DNA of 18,762 bases from an uncultured Oscillospiraceae bacterium (GTDB taxonomy: Bacteria; Bacillota_A; Clostridia; Oscillospirales; Oscillospiraceae). Below, piece after piece: positions 7,328 to 13,700 of the stretch. Under the pieces are notes generated by a model that was not told the DNA's origin, ran no database searches, and saw only the letters and a program-made list of their open reading frames with translations. Positions within the stretch are counted from its first letter, which is position 1. Each line of letters begins with the position of its first letter. Position numbers and translations under genes: made by a program. Location: positions 1 through 18,762 of the forward strand of contig CAKTZK010000027.1 in the NCBI GenBank assembly GCA_934635515.1. Reading direction: 5' to 3'.

Positions 7328-8182
7328 TCACAGGCCCATGGGGTCATATTTTCCGAAGCCCTCGCCCAGGATCTCGTGGGTATCGCACACGATGATGAAG
7401 GCGTCGGGGTCGATCTGCTGCACCAGCTTCTTCACGGGGATGATATAGTTGCGGCTGAAGGCGCATAAGATCACCTCCGTAGGCTTGCGGTTATAGGCGC
7501 CGGTGCCGTCCAGAAGGGTCACCCCCAGGTCCAGCTCCAAAAGCCGCTGGGCGATCTGCTCGTGCCGGGGGCTGATGATATAGGCCATCTTGGCGGCCTT
7601 GCCGCCGTAGATCACCTTGTCCATCACGGTCGTGAAAATATAAAGCGTTGCAATGCTGTAGAGCGCCTGGGTCAGCTGGCGGAACGCCAGCGAGTAGGTG
7701 ACGATGACCACCAGGTCGATGATCAGGCACAGCTTGCCGATGGGAAGATGCTGAATTTTCAGCTTCAGCAGCCGGGCCCCCAGCTCCGTGCCGCCGGTGG
7801 TGGCTCCCTGGCGCAGCATAAACCCGCTGGCAGCCCCGCAGAGAACGCCCCCGAACACCGCCGCCAGCACCGGGTCCATAGCAGGAAAGGCATACAGGGC
7901 GTTGAGCCCGTCTATCATCAGGGAGCTGACGGCCATAGCGTACAGAGAGCTGACAAGAAGCCGCTTGCCCAGCAGCTTCAGCCCCAGAAGAAACAGCGGC
8001 ACATTCATTACCAGCGTGGTCACGCCCACGGAGAGCGCCGGGAAATAGAGATTCAGCACCTGGGCTATGCCCGTGAAGCCGCCGATGGACAGGTGCGCCG
8101 GCACGCAGCACCAGCAAAAGCCCAGGGCAAACAGCGCGCAGCCGAAGGTGATGACAGCGTATTCTTTCAGTGTTTTTTTCAT
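7328..8182 (-). CDS. YitT family membrane protein (DUF161-DUF2179)
   Basis: The 284-residue protein has the standard YitT layout: about five or six hydrophobic helices in residues 8-200 (for example GCALFALGFCWCCVPAHLSI, GVTTLVMNVPLFLLGLKLLG), including the conserved GGFTGIAQVLN and RQGATTGGTELGARLL segments. A soluble C-terminal DUF2179 domain follows (about 215-280: AYIISPRHEQIAQRLLE, GTGAYNRKPTEVILC). The length is normal. The family is widespread in Firmicutes, often in several copies; its transport or signalling role is not settled. AGGAGG lies 10 bp before the ATG and a good promoter lies at 8220-8249. It is the first gene of the unit running left to 4996. Confidence 0.9.
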   Translation of the reverse strand: MKKTLKEYAVITFGCALFALGFCWCCVPAHLSIGGFTGIAQVLNLYFPALSVGVTTLVMNVPLFLLGLKLLGKRLLVSSLYAMAVSSLMIDGLNALYAFPAMDPVLAAVFGGVLCGAASGFMLRQGATTGGTELGARLLKLKIQHLPIGKLCLIIDLVVIVTYSLAFRQLTQALYSIATLYIFTTVMDKVIYGGKAAKMAYIISPRHEQIAQRLLELDLGVTLLDGTGAYNRKPTEVILCAFSRNYIIPVKKLVQQIDPDAFIIVCDTHEILGEGFGKYDPMGL

Positions 8183-8219
8183 AGGCAGCCGCCTCCTGAT
8201 CTTCCCTTATAATTGTATT

Positions 8220-8249
8220 AGGATAGCACCCACCGGCACCGTTTGTCAA
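8220..8249 (-). promoter_or_regulatory. Promoter of the YitT-amidohydrolase-DUF4428 unit
   Basis: On the minus strand a consensus TTGACA (8244-8249) and TATCCT (8220-8225) are 18 bp apart, about 38 bp before the YitT start. Confidence 0.7.
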
Positions 8250-8263
8250 CGCTCCCGGGGAAA

Positions 8264-8302
8264 GAAACCCCGGCCTGCACGCTGGGCGCAGGCCGGGGTT
8301 TC
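8264..8302 (-). terminator. Terminator of the corrinoid methyltransferase operon
   Basis: A perfect 15-bp GC-rich stem (GAAACCCCGGCCTGC at 8264-8278 with its complement at 8288-8302) has a 9-nt loop. On the minus strand it runs into TTTCTTT. It lies 18 bp after the methyltransferase stop. Confidence 0.85.
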
Positions 8303-8320
8303 CGGCCCTTGGCCCGGAAG

Positions 8321-10045
8321 TCAGTTCTTCATCAGGAGCTTCACGGCCGCCCGGGCGGCGGAAGCGGCGTCGGGGGTGTAAACGTCGGCGCAGATCTCGT
8401 CGCAGAAGCTCTGGCTGATGGGCGCGCCGCCCACCATGATGGACACCCGATCCCTTATGCCCGCCTCCTTGGCCAGGTCCACGATCCGGCGCATCTGCTG
8501 CATGGTGGTGGTCAGCAGAGCCGAGCAGGCGATGATGTCGCAGTTACGCTCCCGGGCTACCCGGATAAACTCCTCCGGCGGCACGTCGGCCCCCAGGTCG
8601 TATACCTGGATATTGCTGCCCTCCAGCATGATCTTCACCAGGTTTTTGCCGATGTCGTGCATATCGCCGTGGACGGTGCCGATACAGGCGGATCCTATGG
8701 TCTTGCGCTGGCCGCCTGCGTCCACCATGTGGGGCTTCAGCAGGGCCGTGGCGGAGGCCATACACCGGGCCGCCATGAGCATCTCCGGCACAAAGGCACG
8801 GCTGGCAGAAAAGTCCTCCCCCAGGTCGTTCATGCCCTTTATCAGGCCGTCCGAGAGGATGGTCTGGGCATCCAGGCCCTGGGAAAGGGCCTGCTCCGTA
8901 AGGGCCAGCACCTTCTTCTGCTGGCCCCGCTTGATGGCCCCGGCAATGGCGGAGAGGATGTCACCGGTCTCCGACTCGGCCTTCACGGCGGCGGACTGGG
9001 CCCTTTGCGGGGCCAGGCTGCGCCGGGGCACCGGAGGCAGATCGAAGGACGGCAGATGGACCCGGGCGTTGTAGGCGTCGATGGTCTCGTCGATATACCG
9101 GTCAATGTGGGGATAGACGGCTCCGGGGACGCCGTAGGTAATGGAGGGGATGAAGTGGCCGCCGGGGACGCAGGCCCGCAGAGTGCTCTCGGTATAGGCG
9201 AGGATCTCCTCCGGCTCGGCGTCTGCGCGGTCGATGGCCGCGCCGATGCCGCCCATGAGCACCAGCTTACCCTGTAAATGGCGCTGCAGAGCGGGGATGT
9301 CGTTTTCCGGCAGCACGCCCTGCCAGGCCTGGATACCGATCTCGGCCATGTCGTCCACGATGGGGACCAGGTAGGAGTCGGCGTGGTGGATGGCGATACA
9401 GCCCCGGGAGCGAATATAGCCGTAGAAGCGGCGGTAGGGCTCCTTGAAAAAGGCCCGCCACATATCCGGGTGCATGAACAGGGCATCCTTGGTGCCCCAG
9501 TCGTCATGGGAGAAGATAACGTCCGGGTGGAGGTTGTCGATAAGCAGCTTCACATAGCCCAGGCGGTAGTCGGTGATGTAGTCAATGAGCCGGTGCATTT
9601 CCTCGGGATGCTCGTAAAGGGCGGTGAGGGTGTTTTCAAAGCCCATGAGGAAGTGGCACTGCTCAAAAATACCCGTGCCCATGAAGCCTGCCAGGAGCTT
9701 TTCCTCTCCGGCGACGGCGCGGGCGGCGGCGCGGCAGTCCTCCCAGCCCGCGGCGCAGTTGGCCGCCAGGTCCGGGGCATGGACCGTCTCCTCCCAGCGC
9801 GTCACATCCGGGCAGACGGTGAGGTCATCGCTGTGGACGGGGATGGCGCCGGGAGCGTCCTCGGGGAAGCTGATGGTGGTGCCCCAGCGGTCGCGGCTGA
9901 CGGTGCCCCGGCGGCGGTTGCCGCGCAGGTAGGTATTGATGGGGTCGGTAAGGCACAGGTGCAGGGCCTCATACTGCTTGAGCACGCGCTCCGGGCAGCC
10001 ATCCGGCTTCAGCAGCTCCAGAAAATTTTCCTTGGGGGTTTGCAT
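8321..10045 (-). CDS. Fused URO-D-type methyltransferase and corrinoid-binding protein
   Basis: The 574-residue protein joins two normally separate components. Residues about 1-330 are a uroporphyrinogen-decarboxylase-fold domain of the type used in corrinoid methyl transfer (GFENTLTALYEHPEEMHRLI, FSHDDWGTKDALFMHPDMWR, GKLVLMGGIGAAID). A linker follows (about 332-360), then a helical cap (360-445) and a B12-binding Rossmann domain with GTVHGDMHDIGKNLV, where His463 in DMHDIG is the expected lower cobalt ligand, plus SALLTTTM and GGAPIS. The His-x-Cys plus Cys zinc site of MtaA/MtbA-type thiol methyltransferases is not seen (IHHADSY and SITYGVPG instead). This points to a substrate:corrinoid transferase rather than a coenzyme-M-type enzyme. 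It starts 6 bp after the DUF2284 stop, so it is cotranscribed, and it faces the RACE and homocysteine methyltransferase genes. The methyl donor is unknown. Confidence 0.88.
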   Translation of the reverse strand: MQTPKENFLELLKPDGCPERVLKQYEALHLCLTDPINTYLRGNRRRGTVSRDRWGTTISFPEDAPGAIPVHSDDLTVCPDVTRWEETVHAPDLAANCAAGWEDCRAAARAVAGEEKLLAGFMGTGIFEQCHFLMGFENTLTALYEHPEEMHRLIDYITDYRLGYVKLLIDNLHPDVIFSHDDWGTKDALFMHPDMWRAFFKEPYRRFYGYIRSRGCIAIHHADSYLVPIVDDMAEIGIQAWQGVLPENDIPALQRHLQGKLVLMGGIGAAIDRADAEPEEILAYTESTLRACVPGGHFIPSITYGVPGAVYPHIDRYIDETIDAYNARVHLPSFDLPPVPRRSLAPQRAQSAAVKAESETGDILSAIAGAIKRGQQKKVLALTEQALSQGLDAQTILSDGLIKGMNDLGEDFSASRAFVPEMLMAARCMASATALLKPHMVDAGGQRKTIGSACIGTVHGDMHDIGKNLVKIMLEGSNIQVYDLGADVPPEEFIRVARERNCDIIACSALLTTTMQQMRRIVDLAKEAGIRDRVSIMVGGAPISQSFCDEICADVYTPDAASAARAAVKLLMKN

Positions 10046-10051
10046 GGCGTT

Positions 10052-10588
10052 TTACTCCTCTAAACAGAGCACACAGGACGTATAGGTCATGGTCCGTGCG
10101 CCGTAATTGTATTCCAGGCCCGACTGGCGGCATATATCACTGACCCACAGGCCGTAGGCCTCCATGGAGGACAGCCGCCGGGCCGGGTAGCGGCAGGGGG
10201 CCGCCGGATAGGTGCACCGGCGGCAGAGGGTGCAGGCCCCCGCCGTGAGGGCAAGGCACCCCGGGTGCAGCAGCCGGGCCTGCCGGGCAAAGCTCTCAAA
10301 GGACTTCTTGTGCTGCCGGGCCAGGCGCTGCATGCCCTGATAGTCAAATTCGTCGGCCAGGGCGCCGGTGGTCTGCACCAGGATGCCGCTGCGGCACCGG
10401 CGGATCTCCTCTTCCGCCCAGGCCAGGGTGCCGCACCCCGGCGGACAGGCCCAGTTTTTGCCGTACTGCCCGCAGCGGTCCGCCGCGCACATCTCCCGCA
10501 CGGAGGCCAGGGGCCGAAAGGCCGCGAGTTTAGCCGCCGCCCAATGGGAAAATCCGTTTTCCTCCGCCAGGATCATAAGCTGCGTCAT
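10052..10588 (-). CDS. DUF2284 cysteine-rich metal-binding protein
   Basis: The 178-residue protein has 13 cysteines. An N-terminal group (Cys34, Cys39, Cys48, Cys52: MCAADRCGQYGKNWACPPGC) is the DUF2284 signature. A ferredoxin-like cluster motif C-x2-C-x2-C-x6-C lies at 119-132 (ACTLCRRCTYPAAPC), and a Cys-x2-Cys pair (172, 175) closes the C-terminus. It probably binds one or more iron-sulfur clusters in the cytoplasm. DUF2284 genes are often found beside corrinoid methyltransferases and their activators, so a part in electron delivery for cobalt reduction is plausible but unproven. I chose ATG 10588 because AGGGA lies 8 bp upstream; a TTG ten codons earlier lacks a ribosome site. It is the first gene of the left arm, with the fused methyltransferase 6 bp downstream. 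Confidence 0.85.
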   Translation of the reverse strand: MTQLMILAEENGFSHWAAAKLAAFRPLASVREMCAADRCGQYGKNWACPPGCGTLAWAEEEIRRCRSGILVQTTGALADEFDYQGMQRLARQHKKSFESFARQARLLHPGCLALTAGACTLCRRCTYPAAPCRYPARRLSSMEAYGLWVSDICRQSGLEYNYGARTMTYTSCVLCLEE

Positions 10589-10624
10589 GGCCACCGTCCC
10601 TCTTGACAAAGCAGGCAACTGCTG

Positions 10625-10652
10625 TTAAAAATTATAGTAAATACAGTATAAT
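10625..10652 (+). promoter_or_regulatory. Promoter of the RACE/homocysteine methyltransferase arm
   Basis: A consensus TATAAT at 10647-10652 with TTAAAA at 10625-10630 (16-bp spacing) lies directly before the RACE gene. The -10 ends only 8 bp before the ATG at 10661, so the transcript would start at or next to the start codon. Confidence 0.55.
10631..10636 (-). promoter_or_regulatory. Minus-strand -10 element for the DUF2284-methyltransferase arm
   Basis: ATTATA on the plus strand reads TATAAT on the minus strand, 42 bp before the DUF2284 start. No good -35 is seen at 17 bp. It lies 10 bp from the rightward TATAAT, forming an ATTATA-N10-TATAAT palindrome, so the two promoters overlap. Confidence 0.45.
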
Positions 10653-10660
10653 AAGGGGGC

Positions 10661-12187
10661 ATGGCCGTGTCAAGTATACAAGTGTGCTGCGGCGCAAAAA
10701 CCTGCGCCGTAGAGATAAGCGGCAGCGAGACCCTTTTATCCGCCCTGCGCAGGGCCGGCTTTTCCCTCCCGGCGGCCTGCGGCGGCCGGGGCCGCTGCGG
10801 CAAGTGCCGGGTAACGGTAAACGGCGTGCCGCGGCTTGCCTGCAAGGTGATCCCGGCAGGCGGGGACCGGGTGGTCCTGCCGGACTCCGCCGGGGGAAGG
10901 ATCCTCACGGAGTCGGCGGCACCGACGGGGGCGGTGCCTGCCGGGGGCACCGGCTGCGCCGCCGCCATCGACCTGGGTACCACCACCATAGCCCTGCGGC
11001 TATACGATCTCTCCTCCGGCCGGGTGCTGCAGACGGCCAGCGCCTGGAACCGGCAGGCGTCCTTCGGCGCGGACGTCATCAGCCGCATCCGGCACACCAT
11101 GGACAGTCCCCAGAGCCTTCATGAGCTGCACCGGTGCGTGCGGCAGCAGACAGAGGACATGGTGAGCGGCTGTCTGGAGCGGGCCGGCCGAAAAAAAACG
11201 GAGCTGCGCCGAGTCGCTCTGGCCGGGAACACCGTGATGCAGCACATCTTCGCCGGGCTCCCGGTGGGGTCCATCGCCGCGGCGCCCTACACGCCCGCTT
11301 CCCTTTTCCGCCGGGACACGGAGGACACGCTTCTGGGCGCGCCGATATACTACGCCCCCTGCGTGGCCGGGTATGTGGGCGGCGACATCACCGCCGGGCT
11401 GCTGGCCGCCGGGCTGCCGGAAAAGGACGGGCAATGGCTGTTTCTGGACATAGGCACCAACGGCGAAATGGCCCTGGGCGGGCGGGACGGCTTTGCCTGC
11501 TGCGCCGTGGCCTCCGGCCCCGCCTTTGAGGGGGCCAACATCCGCTGCGGCATGCCGGCTCTGGACGGGGCGGTGAGCCGTGTGCGCTATGACCGGGGCT
11601 TTCTCTGGGACGTGATCGGCGGCGGAGAGGCAAAGGGACTGTGCGGGTCGGGTCTGATCGACCTGGTGGCCGCGCTGCTGCGTCTGGGCTGCATCGACGG
11701 CGGCGGCAGGCTCCTGCCGCCGGAGGATGCGCCGCCGGCGTGCCGGAAATATATCGCCCCCGACGGCAAGGGGAACGGTATTTTCCACCTGACTCGGGGG
11801 GTGTATCTCACCGCCGGGGACGTGCGGGCGCTGCAGCTGGCCAAGGCGGCGGTGGCCGCGGGGATCCGGGTCCTGCTGGAGGAGCGGAACATAGGCGTGG
11901 AGGCTCTCTCCGGGGTCTGCATCGCCGGGGGATTCGGAAACTACATTGACCCCCGCAGCGCCATGGCTATCGGCATGCTGCCCCGGCTGCCGGAGGAGAA
12001 GCTTCTCTGCCTGGGGAACACCGCCCTGGCCGGGGCGTCCATGGCGGCGCTGGACGAGAAAAACCGCCGAGCCCTGGCGGACATTGCCGCCGGGTGCCGC
12101 TACAGGGAGCTATCGGGCTGCCCGGCCTTTACCCGGGCTTTTACGGAAAACTTAGTATTTGACGAAACGGAGGATACAGTATGCTGA
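10661..12187 (+). CDS. RACE-type reductive activator of corrinoid proteins
   Basis: The 508-residue protein has the ATP-dependent corrinoid-activator (RamA/RACE, DUF4445) layout. An N-terminal plant-type 2Fe-2S domain has Cys40, Cys46, Cys49 and Cys61 (CGGRGRCGKC...LAC). A short linker follows. The ASKHA ATPase-like core starts at about 100 with AAIDLGTTTIALRLYDL; it includes LAGNTVMQHIFAGLP, FLDIGTNGEMAL and GLCGSGLIDLVAALL, and ends near CIAGGFGNYIDPRSAMAIGMLP. The family rescues Co(II) cobalamin to active Co(I) using ATP and a low-potential electron. It is shorter than many RACE proteins (about 600-650) because the linker region is reduced. A-A-G-G-G-G-G lies only a few bp before ATG 10661, and the promoter -10 is very close. 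Its end overlaps the next gene by 7 bp. Its expected client is the fused corrinoid protein at 8321-10045. Confidence 0.9.
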   Translation: MAVSSIQVCCGAKTCAVEISGSETLLSALRRAGFSLPAACGGRGRCGKCRVTVNGVPRLACKVIPAGGDRVVLPDSAGGRILTESAAPTGAVPAGGTGCAAAIDLGTTTIALRLYDLSSGRVLQTASAWNRQASFGADVISRIRHTMDSPQSLHELHRCVRQQTEDMVSGCLERAGRKKTELRRVALAGNTVMQHIFAGLPVGSIAAAPYTPASLFRRDTEDTLLGAPIYYAPCVAGYVGGDITAGLLAAGLPEKDGQWLFLDIGTNGEMALGGRDGFACCAVASGPAFEGANIRCGMPALDGAVSRVRYDRGFLWDVIGGGEAKGLCGSGLIDLVAALLRLGCIDGGGRLLPPEDAPPACRKYIAPDGKGNGIFHLTRGVYLTAGDVRALQLAKAAVAAGIRVLLEERNIGVEALSGVCIAGGFGNYIDPRSAMAIGMLPRLPEEKLLCLGNTALAGASMAALDEKNRRALADIAAGCRYRELSGCPAFTRAFTENLVFDETEDTVC

Positions 12188-13398
12188 TTCAATTTCCCCT
12201 GATCCTGGACGGCGCCACCGGCACCGAGCTGCAAAAACGGGGCTTTACGGGCGATGTAAGCGCCGAGGAATGGGTGCTGGCCCACCCGGAGGCCATTGTG
12301 GAGATACAGCGCGGCTATGTGCAGGCCGGGAGCCAGGTGCTCTACAGCCCCAGCTTCGGCGCCAACCGCCAGAAGCTGGAGGAGCACGGCATTTTCAACA
12401 AGACCGCGGACTATAACCGGAGACTGGCGGAGCTGTCGAAAAAGGCGGCGGAGGGAAAGGCCCTGGTGGCCGGGGACATCTCCCCCACCGGCATGTTCCT
12501 GGCGCCCCTGGGCCAGGCATCCTTTGAGGAGCTGGTGGACATTTACACGGAGCAGGCGGCGGGTCTGGAGCAGGCCGGGGTGGACCTGTACGTGATCGAG
12601 ACGATGATGACCCTGTCCGACGCCCGGGCGGCGGTGCTGGCCGTGCGCAGCGTCAGTGAAAAGCCCATTCTGGTGACCTTTACCTGCGATGAGCAGGGGC
12701 GAAGCATCTCCGGCACGGACATTACGGCGGCGCTGACGGTGCTCCAGGGCATGGGCATTGACGCCTTCGGGCTCAACTGCTCCGCCGGGCCCCGGGAGAT
12801 GCTGGCCCAGATACGGCGGCTGCGGGAATACGCCCGGGTGCCGCTGATCGCCAAGCCCAATGCCGGGATGCCCCAAATCGTGAACGGCAAGGCGATATAC
12901 AGCTGCACGCCGGAGGAATTTACGGCCCTGGTGCCGGAATTTTTGCAGGCGGGCGTAGCTATTTTCGGCGGGTGCTGCGGCACGGACGCCGGGCACATCG
13001 CGGCCCTGAAAAAGGCCCTGGAGGGGGCGAAGATCACCCCGCCCGACCCCCGGCACACGGAAATGCTCCCCGCCGCCACGGAAAAGCTGCCCATGTACCT
13101 GCCGGCAGATGCCCGGTGCACCCGGGTGCTGGCGGTGACGGAGGACCTGGAGGAGCAGCTCCAGGACGCCATGGAGAGCGAGGAGGCTATGGTGGCCATC
13201 CGGCTGGAGGGCTGGGAGGACGTGGACGCCCTGGCGGACGTGCAGTACAGCATCCGAAAACCCCTGTGCCTGGTATGCGACGACGGAGAGGTGCTGGAGG
13301 CGGCCCTGCGGGTCTACCAGGGCCGGGCCCTGTACGAGGGCGCGATACCGGAGGAGACCCTGGCGCGGCTGCAGGAGCTGTATGGGCTGATTTACTGA
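12181..13398 (+). CDS. MetH-like homocysteine S-methyltransferase with vestigial folate domain
   Basis: Residues about 1-285 of this 405-residue protein form a homocysteine S-methyltransferase barrel close to the first MetH domain: LILDGATGTELQKRG, SFGANRQKLEEHG, AGDISPTGMFLAPLG, LYVIETMMTLSDAR, GLNCSAGPREML (Cys200), KPNAGMPQIVNGKAIY and FGGCCGTDAGHI (Cys265, Cys266). These three cysteines are the expected zinc ligands that activate homocysteine. A tail of about 110 residues follows; ADVQYSIRKPLCLVCDDGEV followed by LEAALRVYQGRAL resembles a strand-helix piece of the MetH pterin-binding domain, but the remainder of that domain, the B12 domain and the reactivation domain are absent. Its ATG overlaps the RACE stop (ATGCTGA) with GGAGG upstream, so translation is coupled. 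The likely job is methyl transfer between the neighbouring methylcorrinoid protein and homocysteine, giving methionine. Confidence 0.87.
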   Translation: MLIQFPLILDGATGTELQKRGFTGDVSAEEWVLAHPEAIVEIQRGYVQAGSQVLYSPSFGANRQKLEEHGIFNKTADYNRRLAELSKKAAEGKALVAGDISPTGMFLAPLGQASFEELVDIYTEQAAGLEQAGVDLYVIETMMTLSDARAAVLAVRSVSEKPILVTFTCDEQGRSISGTDITAALTVLQGMGIDAFGLNCSAGPREMLAQIRRLREYARVPLIAKPNAGMPQIVNGKAIYSCTPEEFTALVPEFLQAGVAIFGGCCGTDAGHIAALKKALEGAKITPPDPRHTEMLPAATEKLPMYLPADARCTRVLAVTEDLEEQLQDAMESEEAMVAIRLEGWEDVDALADVQYSIRKPLCLVCDDGEVLEAALRVYQGRALYEGAIPEETLARLQELYGLIY

Positions 13399-13411
13399 GC
13401 GCCGGGACCCT

Positions 13412-13459
13412 CCCTCAGTCACGGCTACGCCGTGCCAGCTCTCCTTACGCAGGGGAGCC
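13412..13459. repeat. Dispersed repeat, module A, copy 1
   Basis: CCCTCAGTCACGGC...GCCGTG...CTCCTTACGCAGGGGAGCC. Two hairpin-forming parts (ACGGCTACGCCGT; CTCC..GGGGAG) resemble copies at 13542 and 18443. It begins 13 bp after the methyltransferase stop. Confidence 0.7.
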
Positions 13460-13475
13460 TTTAGGGACGGAGAGA

Positions 13476-13512
13476 CGGATCGCCACGGGCACGTTGCGCC
13501 CTCGCAATGACA
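13476..13512. repeat. Dispersed repeat, module B, copy 1
   Basis: The unit starts CGGATCGCCACGGGC and ends CGCAATGACA, with a GGGC...GCCC pairing between. The same unit recurs at 13598-13643 and 18674-18719 with different central stems. Confidence 0.7.
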
Positions 13513-13541
13513 GGTTTTTGCAAGAGGTGCGGTGAGGACGA

Positions 13542-13589
13542 CCCCTCAGTCAGCCTAACGGCTGACAGCTCCCCTTGCGCAGGGGAGCC
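13542..13589. repeat. Dispersed repeat, module A, copy 2
   Basis: The unit starts CCCCTCAGTCAGCC and ends CTTGCGCAGGGGAGCC. The stem CAGCC..GGCTG replaces the ACGGC stem of copy 1, a compensated change that keeps the hairpin. Confidence 0.7.
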
Positions 13590-13597
13590 CTGGGAGG

Positions 13598-13643
13598 CGG
13601 ATTGCCACGAGCGGCGACATCGGTCACTGGTCTGGCAATGACA
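13598..13643. repeat. Dispersed repeat, module B, copy 2
   Basis: The unit starts CGGATTGCCACGAG and ends TGGCAATGACA, and contains TCGGTCACTGG, which it shares with copy 3 at 18674-18719. Confidence 0.7.
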
Positions 13644-13657
13644 GTTCGGTTTTATGA

Positions 13658-13693
13658 AATAAAAAGCACCTGCCGGGGCAGGTGCTTTTTATT
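13658..13693. terminator. Bidirectional terminator before the MATE gene end
   Basis: AAAAAGCACCTG pairs with CAGGTGCTTTTT around a short GC-rich loop, extended by AAT/ATT. T runs follow on both strands. It lies 8 bp past the MATE stop and can also stop leftover rightward transcripts from the methyltransferase arm. Confidence 0.85.
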
Positions 13694-13700
13694 ATTTGCT

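Noticed and set aside
10589..10660. Cobalamin riboswitch controlling the corrinoid locus
   Set aside because: The gap of 72 bp between the divergent genes is far too short for a B12 riboswitch and lacks its conserved box.
12100..13422. 440-codon minus-strand ORF
   Set aside because: Antisense shadow of the homocysteine methyltransferase; no recognisable motif.
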